Shown here in pieces: positions 1 through 5,567 of a stretch of DNA of 5,567 bases. Under the pieces are notes generated by a model. That model saw nothing but the letters and a program-made list of their open reading frames with translations, did not search any database and was not told the DNA's origin. Position 1 is the stretch's first letter. Each line of letters begins with the position of its first letter. Position numbers and translations under genes: made by a program. Source of the DNA: an uncultured Muribaculaceae bacterium (lineage in GTDB: Bacteria; Bacteroidota; Bacteroidia; Bacteroidales; Muribaculaceae); contig CAJUJB010000046.1 in assembly GCA_910586595.1 (NCBI GenBank), positions 1-5,567 on the forward strand. Reading direction: 5' to 3'.

Positions 1-1861
1 ACTCAAAAATATCATCGACACATCGGCTGAGCTCGAGGCCTTCCAGAGCCCCGACGATATACCCACTCCCCTCTTCCGGCTTGCCAAGCAGCAAGGCTTC
101 AGCGACTTCCAGATTGCCCGCAGCGTATTCAAGGAAGCCCTCAACGGCGACACCGACCTATGCCTGAGCGCCGTGCGCAGCCGTCGCAAGGAGTTGGGCA
201 TCATCCCGGTGGTGAAGCAGATCGATACACTGGCCGCTGAATATCCCGCAGCCACCAACTACCTCTACCTCACCTACAACGGCTCAACAAACGACGTCGA
301 CTACACCGGCGACCACCGCTCGGTGGTTGTGCTCGGCTCTGGAGCCTACCGCATCGGATCATCAGTCGAATTTGACTGGTGCTCGGTCAACGCCTTGCTC
401 ACGGCCCGCGAACGCGGCTACCGATCGGTGATGATCAACTACAACCCCGAGACCGTATCGACCGACTACGACATCTGCGACCGTCTATACTTCGACGAGC
501 TAACATACGAGCGCGTGATGGATATTCTCGAGCTCGAGAACCCGCACGGCGTGATTCTCTCAGTGGGTGGCCAGATTCCCAACAACCTCGCCACACGCCT
601 TGACGCCGCTCATGTAAACATTCTCGGCACGAGCGCCTCAAGCATCGACCGCGCGGAAGACCGCCATAAATTCTCGGCCATGCTCGACAGCCTCGGCATC
701 GACCAGCCACGCTGGCGCGAGCTCACCGACTTCTCCGACATCGAAGACTTTGTCAATGAAGTCGGCTTCCCGGTTCTTGTTCGCCCCAGCTACGTACTCT
801 CCGGCGCAGCTATGAACGTATGCTGGAATCAGGACGAACTCCACCGGTTCCTCAAGCTGGCCGCCAATGTATCGAAGAAACATCCGGTTGTTGTAAGCGA
901 GTTTATTCAGAACGCCAAGGAAATCGAGATGGATGCCGTTGCGGAGAAGGGCGAAATCAAAGCCTACGCCATCTCCGAGCATATTGAGTTTGCCGGCGTA
1001 CACAGTGGTGACGCAACCATCCAGTTCCCGCCTCAAAAACTCTATGTCGAGACCATGCGACGCATCAAGAAGGTCGCAGGCAAAATCGCAGCCGAGCTTA
1101 ACATCTCCGGCCCCTTCAACATCCAGTTCCTGGCAAAGAACAACGACATCAAGGTAATCGAGTGTAACCTCCGCGCATCGCGCAGCTTCCCATTTGTGTC
1201 GAAAGTTCTTAAGCTCAACTTCATCGATCTTGCCACACGCGTGATGCTTGGCGAGAACGTCGAGAAGCCGGCCAAGAGCGCCTTCGACCTCGACTATGTA
1301 GGTGTCAAGGCCTCGCAGTTCTCATTCTCGCGTCTGGGCGGCGCCGACCCCGTGCTCGGTGTCGACATGGCATCCACCGGAGAAGTTGGTTGCCTCGGCG
1401 ACGACACAGACGAAGCAGTGCTTAAATCACTCCTGGCTGTTGGCCTCCGCATTCCTCATAAGGCTGTGCTCCTCAGCACTGGCACACCACGCCAGAAAGC
1501 CGATATGCTCGATGCGGCACACATGCTTCACAAAGCAGGCCTTACCATATACGCCACAAGCGGCACATGCCAGTTCCTTAACGAGAACGGTATACCTGCC
1601 GTACGCGTATACTGGCCCTCGACTCCCGACCAGCAGCCTCAGGCCATCGACCTCCTCCACAACAAGCAGGTAGACCTTGTGGTGAACATGCCCAAGAACT
1701 TCACCGGCACGGAGCTCAGCAATGGCCGCAAGATTCGCCGTGCAGCCGTAGACCTCAACATTCCTCTGATCACCAACTCACGTCTGGCATCGGCATTTAT
1801 CCGTGCCTTCACCACCCTCCCTCTCGACAATATCGAGATAAAGAGTTGGGATGAATATTAA
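1..1861 (+). CDS. carB: Carbamoyl-phosphate synthase large subunit, animal-like type (5' partial)
   Basis: Large subunit of glutamine-dependent carbamoyl-phosphate synthase; with CarA it makes carbamoyl phosphate from bicarbonate, glutamine-derived ammonia and two ATP, in the cytoplasm, for pyrimidines and arginine. The frame is open from base 2 to TAA at 1859-1861, giving 619 residues; the family is about 1,070, so roughly the first 450 are missing. Visible in order: end of the oligomerisation domain (residues 1 to ~105), the second ATP-grasp half (~107-485) with NPETVSTDYD, GGQIPNN, RPSYVLSGAAMNV and GVHSGDAT, the presumed metal ligands Q375, E387 and N389 (in NIQF and VIECNLRASRSFPFVSK), then an MGS-like allosteric domain (~487-619). 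Motifs such as GSSVEFDWC and GGQIPNN match animal CAD/CPS1 as I remember them, rather than E. coli CarB. carA would be expected upstream, outside the window. No frameshift seen. The identification is secure. Confidence 0.97.
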   Translation, partial: LKNIIDTSAELEAFQSPDDIPTPLFRLAKQQGFSDFQIARSVFKEALNGDTDLCLSAVRSRRKELGIIPVVKQIDTLAAEYPAATNYLYLTYNGSTNDVDYTGDHRSVVVLGSGAYRIGSSVEFDWCSVNALLTARERGYRSVMINYNPETVSTDYDICDRLYFDELTYERVMDILELENPHGVILSVGGQIPNNLATRLDAAHVNILGTSASSIDRAEDRHKFSAMLDSLGIDQPRWRELTDFSDIEDFVNEVGFPVLVRPSYVLSGAAMNVCWNQDELHRFLKLAANVSKKHPVVVSEFIQNAKEIEMDAVAEKGEIKAYAISEHIEFAGVHSGDATIQFPPQKLYVETMRRIKKVAGKIAAELNISGPFNIQFLAKNNDIKVIECNLRASRSFPFVSKVLKLNFIDLATRVMLGENVEKPAKSAFDLDYVGVKASQFSFSRLGGADPVLGVDMASTGEVGCLGDDTDEAVLKSLLAVGLRIPHKAVLLSTGTPRQKADMLDAAHMLHKAGLTIYATSGTCQFLNENGIPAVRVYWPSTPDQQPQAIDLLHNKQVDLVVNMPKNFTGTELSNGRKIRRAAVDLNIPLITNSRLASAFIRAFTTLPLDNIEIKSWDEY

Positions 1862-1886
1862 CACTGAATCCTACTTATGAACAGCA

Positions 1887-1920
1887 GAGGCCCGGCAGTG
1901 TTGCCGGGCCTCATATTTTT
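1887..1920 (+). terminator. Intrinsic terminator of carB
   Basis: A perfect 11-bp G+C-rich inverted repeat (GAGGCCCGGCA at 1887-1897 and its complement at 1902-1912) with a 4-base loop GTGT starts 25 bases after the carB stop. It is followed by ATATTTTT (1913-1920). The T-run is only on the plus-strand exit side. Read from the minus strand the hairpin has no U-tract after it, so it is best assigned to carB, although it could still protect or stall the convergent transcript. Confidence 0.9.
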
Positions 1921-1950
1921 GTATGCTTTTGCAGGATGTAGGCTGATGGA

Positions 1951-3210
1951 TTACCAGCCACCCGAGGCACCACCTCCTCCGGTACTGCCGCCGCCAAAGC
2001 CGCCGCCGAAGGATCCACCTCCAAAGCCGCCACCACCGCCGCGGTTGCCTCCGCTTATAATGACCGGGGGAACTACCACCATAGGAATAACAAAGGGCAC
2101 ACCGGTAATCTTGCCGCAGTGCATGCACGAATACTCATTGACACCTTCACCCTTGCTGGTGGTTGTAGGCTGTCGCAGAATACGACGCCGAAGCAGACGT
2201 GATGCATGCGTGTGGCAATACTCACACTCGCGGAAGCCTGACGACGGATTGACATACTGCTCTATGTCGGTCTCGCCGCACGAGGGGCAAAGCCACACGT
2301 CGTAGTCTACCGACCCAATCCGTTCTTCAAGATCCTGGGAATTGGTAAGGTATTCATTATCGTGCACCTCATCGACCTTTTTCATCGCCTTGCCGCATCG
2401 CGGACATTTGTGAGGGGCATTACGCAGATGGTAGAGTACAATAAGCAAAGGCAACGAAGCCACCAGAGGTATACCTAAGCCCATAAAGGTAAGCGCAAGA
2501 TAGACGGGTTTGAGGCGCGCCAGCTCAACATAGCGGTCGTGGCGGCTTTTGCCTCTCACCTTCGCAAGCATCATAAACAGAAGTATGAGCATACCGCAGG
2601 CTATAACACAGGCTATGATGAGATAAACCCGGAAGAAATTAACATCCTCTCCCCGACCGGCCGCAAAATCGGCATCCTCCTGCTCTGAGCGGAACTCGGC
2701 GGCGGCCTCAGGGTCTGTCAGAATCGAGGAGATGGCCTGCGAGGCTGCCACAAGGCCTGCGCTGTAATCGCCGTTACGGAACTCCGGAAACATACGGTTT
2801 TTCAGGATGCCTGCGCAGACAATGTCTGGCAGAACCCCCTCCAGCCCATAACCCGGGCGGATAGCCGCACGCCGGAGATCTTTCGCCACGAGCACAAGCA
2901 GACCATTGTCGACATCGCTCTTACCAAGGCCCCAGTGCTCGAAAAGCTCAGTGGCGAATATGTCAATGTCGTCAGGATCGATATTATCCACAATCACCAC
3001 CATCGGCTCAGCCGATGTGGTGCGACGTATGCCGCGCATAAGCGAGTTGATCTCCGCTGTGGCCTGAGCCGACAGAATGCCGTCGGGATCACAAACATAT
3101 GCCGAACTGTCGGCGACATGCACATTTGGCACCTCATCGACAGTATATGTGGCGGCAGCCGTGGCAAAGACGGCTAAAAATAATGTCAGTATAGTTGATA
3201 GAAATCTCAT
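1951..3210 (-). CDS. TPM-domain membrane protein with four CxxC pairs and Gly-rich tail
   Basis: A 419-residue envelope protein of the TPM (YgcG/TPM_phosphatase) family; the biochemical role of most members is unsettled. Residues 1-20 form a signal peptide with a plausible cut after ATAAA. The TPM domain spans about 35-165 and shows the hallmark DNGLLVLVAKD (101-111) and RPGYGLEGVLPD (118-129). Hydrophobic segments lie at about 194-216 and 236-260, separated by a basic loop. Four CxxC pairs follow (C269/C272, C308/C311, C329/C332, C362/C365), enough for two zinc sites, then a hydrophobic Pro/Val stretch (371-386) and a Gly-rich tail ending GGGGASGGW, as is common in this family. The ATG at 3208-3210 fits the signal peptide; it has an A/T-rich leader and no clear Shine-Dalgarno. 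The gene begins 24 bp after the dgt stop on the same strand, so it is probably the last gene of that operon. The domain call is firm; the cellular function is unknown. Confidence 0.9.
   Translation of the reverse strand: MRFLSTILTLFLAVFATAAATYTVDEVPNVHVADSSAYVCDPDGILSAQATAEINSLMRGIRRTTSAEPMVVIVDNIDPDDIDIFATELFEHWGLGKSDVDNGLLVLVAKDLRRAAIRPGYGLEGVLPDIVCAGILKNRMFPEFRNGDYSAGLVAASQAISSILTDPEAAAEFRSEQEDADFAAGRGEDVNFFRVYLIIACVIACGMLILLFMMLAKVRGKSRHDRYVELARLKPVYLALTFMGLGIPLVASLPLLIVLYHLRNAPHKCPRCGKAMKKVDEVHDNEYLTNSQDLEERIGSVDYDVWLCPSCGETDIEQYVNPSSGFRECEYCHTHASRLLRRRILRQPTTTSKGEGVNEYSCMHCGKITGVPFVIPMVVVPPVIISGGNRGGGGGFGGGSFGGGFGGGSTGGGGASGGW
1954..2052 (-). repeat. Gly-rich low-complexity tail-coding tract
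   Basis: Codons 387-419 of the TPM protein encode short GGGF/GGGS-like units ending in Trp-stop. The DNA is a run of imperfect GGC/GGA/GGT triplets, unlike the rest of the gene. Such tails are usual in TPM proteins. In the antisense direction the tract creates a long spurious Pro-rich reading frame. Confidence 0.7.
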
Positions 3211-3214
3211 CTTT

Positions 3215-3239
3215 TATAATTTTCTGATATAAAATTATA
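3215..3239 (-). other. A/T-only inverted repeat between dgt and the TPM gene
   Basis: A perfect 9-bp inverted repeat (TATAATTTT and AAAATTATA) with a 7-base spacer fills the gap between the two genes and includes the dgt stop codon. In RNA it would be a weak, A-U-only hairpin just before the TPM start codon. It is too weak and lacks a U-tract placed for an intrinsic terminator, so read-through into the TPM gene is likely. It may be no more than A/T-rich intergenic sequence. Confidence 0.4.
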
Positions 3240-4578
3240 CCGCGGGGAGCGACATGCCGTTGAGCTTGCGATACAGATCGAGGGCATACACATCGGTCAT
3301 TGCAGAGACATGGTCGAGCACGGCCTGGATCTTGCCGAACTGAGTGGGAGCTGCCACATCATATTGGTCAGGGAATTTGGCCAGCAGGAGACGCGAATAA
3401 TGGAGATCGGGTTCAAGCACTGCCCCGACAAGACGCTCAAGCAGGAAGGTGATGATGCGGTTACCGGCAAGTTCTATATCCACCACCTCGGCCGAACGAT
3501 AAATCTTGCTCAACGATATTTCGGCGCATCGCTCATAGCCCTCACGCTCAAGAGACCGGATATTTTTGAGCAATGAGCCTTCGAACCGGCCTTCGAGTAT
3601 GGCGTCTTCATTTTCAATAAAGGTCAGTGCGCATTGCTCAACCAGCGCGCCGACGACGCACGAACGTAAATACGCTATTTTTTCATTCGGATCGGCAACC
3701 CTCGCCATGACCTCTTCCATATGCGCACGCTTGGCAGGCTCGAAAAAGGCCAGTAAAGCGTTGGTCACCTCATCGGTCGACAATATTTTAAGTTTATGGG
3801 CATCTTCAATGTCCATCACCTCATAGCAGATGTCATCGGCAGCCTCAACGATATAGACCAACGGATGACGGGCGTATCTCAGCGGCTCACCCTCCTCCGA
3901 GAGGCGCAGCATACCCAACTCAGTGGCCACCTTGGCAAAATCCTCTTTCTCGGTAGAGAAGAACCCGAATTTGCCTTTCTTGGCCAGTTCCGATTCAAAA
4001 GGATATTTTACAATAGAGGCAAGCGTAGAGTAAGTCATGGCAAAGCCGCCTTTACGCCGCCCGTTGAATTGATGCGTAAGCAGGCGGAACGCATTGGCAT
4101 TCCCTTCAAAGCAAGTTAGGTCGCACCATTGGTCACGCGTAAACATGGGCTTGAGCTTCAGTCCTTCGCCCTCACTGAAGAAGGTGCCTATGGCCTTCTC
4201 GCCTGAGTGCCCGAACGGAGGGTTACCCAGGTCGTGAGCCAGGCAGGCTGCAGCCACAATATCGCCAAGGTGATCGAAGTGCTCTACCGGCATGCCGGCG
4301 GCGTATTTCTGTTTCAGGGCGAGAGCTATATTATCGGCCATCGACTTGCCCACACAGGCCACCTCCATGGAGTGTGTGAGGCGGTTATGCACGAAGATGC
4401 TTCCGGGCAGAGGAAAAACCTGAGTCTTATTCTGAAGGCGGCGGAAAGGCGACGAGAACACCAGCCGGTCGTAGTCGCGCCGGAAATCCGTGCGGGTAAG
4501 ATTCTTTTTCGGGTCGTGGTAGTCTTCCAGGCCAAAGCGCTTGTCGTTGACCAAGGTCGCCCAATTCATCTTTTTCAT
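3235..4578 (-). CDS. dgt: dGTPase-like HD-domain triphosphohydrolase
   Basis: A 447-residue cytoplasmic HD-superfamily enzyme of the dGTPase/Dgt family, which splits dNTPs (classically dGTP) into deoxynucleoside and triphosphate. The metal-binding HD set is visible: H69 in NRLTHSMEV, H115-D116 in AHDLGNPPFGH, and D248 in EAADDICYEV. The probable catalytic H124 and E127 follow in FGHSGE, and EGNANAFRLL (158-167) is the usual family motif. The N-terminal FSSPFRRLQNKTQVFP (41-56) and the C-terminal SAMTDVYALDLYRKL (425-439) are also typical. Length is shorter than E. coli Dgt (about 505) but usual for other bacterial homologues. The start at 4576-4578 overlaps the TGA of the upstream glycosyltransferase gene as ATGA, which supports it over the in-frame ATG at codon 4 and suggests translational coupling. 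Substrate preference among dNTPs cannot be read from sequence. Confidence 0.95.
   Translation of the reverse strand: MKKMNWATLVNDKRFGLEDYHDPKKNLTRTDFRRDYDRLVFSSPFRRLQNKTQVFPLPGSIFVHNRLTHSMEVACVGKSMADNIALALKQKYAAGMPVEHFDHLGDIVAAACLAHDLGNPPFGHSGEKAIGTFFSEGEGLKLKPMFTRDQWCDLTCFEGNANAFRLLTHQFNGRRKGGFAMTYSTLASIVKYPFESELAKKGKFGFFSTEKEDFAKVATELGMLRLSEEGEPLRYARHPLVYIVEAADDICYEVMDIEDAHKLKILSTDEVTNALLAFFEPAKRAHMEEVMARVADPNEKIAYLRSCVVGALVEQCALTFIENEDAILEGRFEGSLLKNIRSLEREGYERCAEISLSKIYRSAEVVDIELAGNRIITFLLERLVGAVLEPDLHYSRLLLAKFPDQYDVAAPTQFGKIQAVLDHVSAMTDVYALDLYRKLNGMSLPAV
4575..4578 (-). promoter_or_regulatory. ATGA start/stop overlap coupling the GT90 gene to dgt
   Basis: On the minus strand the glycosyltransferase ends ...GGA TTA ATA AAA TGA, and the ATG of dgt is formed by the last A of its final Lys codon plus TG of the stop. 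A 4-base overlap of this kind usually means a single mRNA and termination-reinitiation coupling. No strong Shine-Dalgarno is seen upstream, as is normal in Bacteroidetes. Confidence 0.8.
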
Positions 4579-5510
4579 TTTATTAATCCAAGATATGCAC
4601 CCACGGTGAGCACCTCTATGATGCGTTCGCGGCGCGAGTCGTAAAATTGCGTGCAGTATTCGTTGGCAGCTCTGATTATACGTTTGGTTTCCTCAGGGTG
4701 CGAGGCATAGTAATTTATAACCTCAGGAAAGTCAGAGAAATCGCGGTCAATCTCTATGTAGTGTACACCCGGCTCGAGCTTACCTTCCATAAACCAGGTC
4801 TCATATTCCGGCTTCGGCATGACGGCAGCCGAGCCGCTGCCCATGACCCACTTGAGATTGCTCGCCACATCATTTCCTTCAAGCGAAAGAATAAATTTAT
4901 AGCGTAGCTGGTCATAAATGCTCATCTTCGGCGTCACCCATTCAGGGCGTCCCCGACGCTCGGAGTCACCGAGGTCGGCAATAGGATGCCCGAAATATTG
5001 GGAGAAGAAACGCTCACGTTTCTCCTTGCCGGGAACTTTGCCACGGAACACAGCCACATCGCGCTTATCGGAGAATGGCACTTTATCATTAATGCGTATA
5101 AAATGCCTGATACGATCCATTTTCAGTATGACTGAGTTGGCATTATCACCCTCGATAGGCCGGCTTTTGGTAAGCGACGGCACATCAGGAATAAAAGTTA
5201 TGTCGCCAGGAAGAAAATTGATGGCCGTATCTTTGGGAAACGGCGTCAATGCATGCTTGACGTCATAATAGTATGTCGACTGGCAGTCGTGGCGGTTGAG
5301 GTCGCACACCTTTACCGTATTATCGCCTAAGGGAGTTCCCGGCCGACGGCAATAATACCGAACCCTCTTCATGATATAATCGAAGTCATCTCGGCTCGAA
5401 GCCTCTTTGAGATACGACTCAAATTTTCTGAAAAAGGCATGAGGGATCCTGTCGCGCACCGCTTCGGTGACGAAATAGATCAATTTTATGTTTTTACCAG
5501 AACGGATCAT
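4575..5510 (-). CDS. GT90/CAP10-family glycosyltransferase, probably for surface polysaccharide or LPS
   Basis: A 311-residue protein resembling the GT90 (CAP10/LpsA-like) family of retaining glycosyltransferases, whose bacterial members are linked to lipopolysaccharide or capsule assembly. Family-like features are FRGKVPGKEKRERFF (155-169), the core YKFILSLEGNDVASNLKWVM (204-223) followed by GSGSAAVMPKPEYETWF (224-240), and GVHYIEIDRDFSDF (248-261), then a C-terminal helical region ending at the dgt overlap. There is no signal peptide or membrane segment, so it is expected on the cytoplasmic face. The ATG at 5508-5510 is the first good start, and the sequence before it is A/T-rich intergenic DNA. 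No other glycan genes are visible in the window, so the acceptor and sugar donor are unknown. It appears to be the first gene of a three-gene operon with dgt and the TPM gene. Family assignment is fairly sure; the specific reaction is not. Confidence 0.88.
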   Translation of the reverse strand: MIRSGKNIKLIYFVTEAVRDRIPHAFFRKFESYLKEASSRDDFDYIMKRVRYYCRRPGTPLGDNTVKVCDLNRHDCQSTYYYDVKHALTPFPKDTAINFLPGDITFIPDVPSLTKSRPIEGDNANSVILKMDRIRHFIRINDKVPFSDKRDVAVFRGKVPGKEKRERFFSQYFGHPIADLGDSERRGRPEWVTPKMSIYDQLRYKFILSLEGNDVASNLKWVMGSGSAAVMPKPEYETWFMEGKLEPGVHYIEIDRDFSDFPEVINYYASHPEETKRIIRAANEYCTQFYDSRRERIIEVLTVGAYLGLIK

Positions 5511-5514
5511 GGGT

Positions 5515-5550
5515 CAAAAATACGAATAAGTGAGCGCAAATACAAATTTA
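5515..5550 (-). promoter_or_regulatory. Candidate Bacteroidetes-type promoter of the GT90-dgt-TPM operon
   Basis: Two matches to the Bacteroidetes -7 box TAnnTTTG lie on the minus strand: TAAATTTG at 5550-5543 and TATTTTTG at 5522-5515. The second has a TTTG (5546-5543) 20 bases upstream, fitting the usual -33 element spacing, but it would start RNA at or almost at the ATG (a leaderless or very short leader). The first would give a leader of about 25 bases, with its -33 element beyond the window. Which is used cannot be decided from sequence; A/T-rich DNA produces such matches by chance. Confidence 0.45.
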
Positions 5551-5561
5551 TTTGGATTTGC
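5536..5561. promoter_or_regulatory. 26-bp dyad overlapping the candidate promoter, possible operator
   Basis: An inverted repeat with outer arms GCAAAT/ATTTGC and inner arms CAAAT/ATTTG is symmetric at 11 of 13 pairs, failing only at one arm position and the central pair. It covers the TTTG and TAAATTTG promoter elements upstream of the glycosyltransferase start. Position and symmetry would suit a dimeric repressor, but no regulator gene is visible and chance in A/T-rich DNA is possible. Confidence 0.35.
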
Positions 5562-5567
5562 CGAACG

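Noticed and set aside
638..1036. 132-codon minus-strand reading frame inside carB
   Set aside because: It is antisense to the invariant ATP-grasp region; carB coding constraint explains it.
173..1861. Reading the carB fragment as a complete 562-residue protein starting at GTG 173
   Set aside because: The frame is open back to base 2 with family-like sequence, and the first half of the enzyme is missing, so the gene simply begins outside the window.
1887..1912. Bidirectional terminator serving both carB and the TPM gene
   Set aside because: The minus-strand exit side (bases below 1887) has no U-tract, so only the plus-strand direction is supported.
1877..2305. 142-codon plus-strand reading frame with a Pro-rich stretch
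   Set aside because: It is the antisense of the Gly-rich tail and zinc-knuckle region of the TPM gene and runs through the carB terminator; the prolines are just complements of glycine codons.
4567..4569. Alternative dgt start at the in-frame ATG of codon 4
   Set aside because: Possible, but the ATGA overlap with the upstream stop makes the first ATG (4576-4578) the better choice.
4207..4644. 145-codon plus-strand reading frame
   Set aside because: It lies antisense to the conserved N-terminal HD region of dgt and shows no recognisable domain.
4918..5268. 116-codon plus-strand reading frame
   Set aside because: It is wholly antisense to the conserved core of the GT90 gene, with composition typical of a shadow frame.
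1..5567. Insertion sequences, CRISPR repeats, tRNA genes, or an anti-phage or other novel multi-gene system
   Set aside because: No transposase-like frame, spaced direct repeats or cloverleaf was seen; the genes are recognisable families in intact form, and dgt alone is not evidence of a defence system.

Overview
The window looks like ordinary chromosome from a member of the Bacteroidales, probably a gut commensal; family level (for example Muribaculaceae) is only a guess. The reasons are: a CarB of the animal-like type that I associate with Bacteroidetes, a TPM-domain protein with zinc knuckles and a Gly-rich tail, a GT90/CAP10 glycosyltransferase, A/T-rich translation starts without clear Shine-Dalgarno sequences, and TAnnTTTG-type promoter elements. 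No mobile element, CRISPR array, tRNA or rRNA gene was seen, and all four genes appear intact apart from the truncation of carB by the window edge.

Layout. Positions 1-1861 (+) hold the last 619 codons of carB, the large subunit of carbamoyl-phosphate synthase; its N-terminal part lies before the window. A strong intrinsic terminator (1887-1920) follows. The rest is on the minus strand and reads right to left as a probable three-gene operon: a GT90/CAP10-like glycosyltransferase (5510-4575), a dGTPase-like HD phosphohydrolase, dgt (4578-3235, sharing an ATGA start/stop overlap with the glycosyltransferase), and a secreted, membrane-anchored TPM-domain protein with four CxxC pairs (3210-1951, 24 bp after dgt). 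The operon converges on carB. A candidate promoter and a 26-bp dyad lie just upstream of the glycosyltransferase at the right edge (5515-5561).

Functionally, carB supplies carbamoyl phosphate for pyrimidine and arginine synthesis, and dgt acts on dNTP pools, but the two are on opposite strands and nothing shows they are co-regulated. The operon mixes a cell-envelope sugar transferase, a nucleotide hydrolase and an envelope TPM protein; the shared job, if any, is unknown. I see no clearly new system. The points most worth a second look are the CPS1-like effector site in the CarB allosteric domain, the predicted periplasmic side of the TPM protein's zinc knuckles, and the dyad over the operon promoter.
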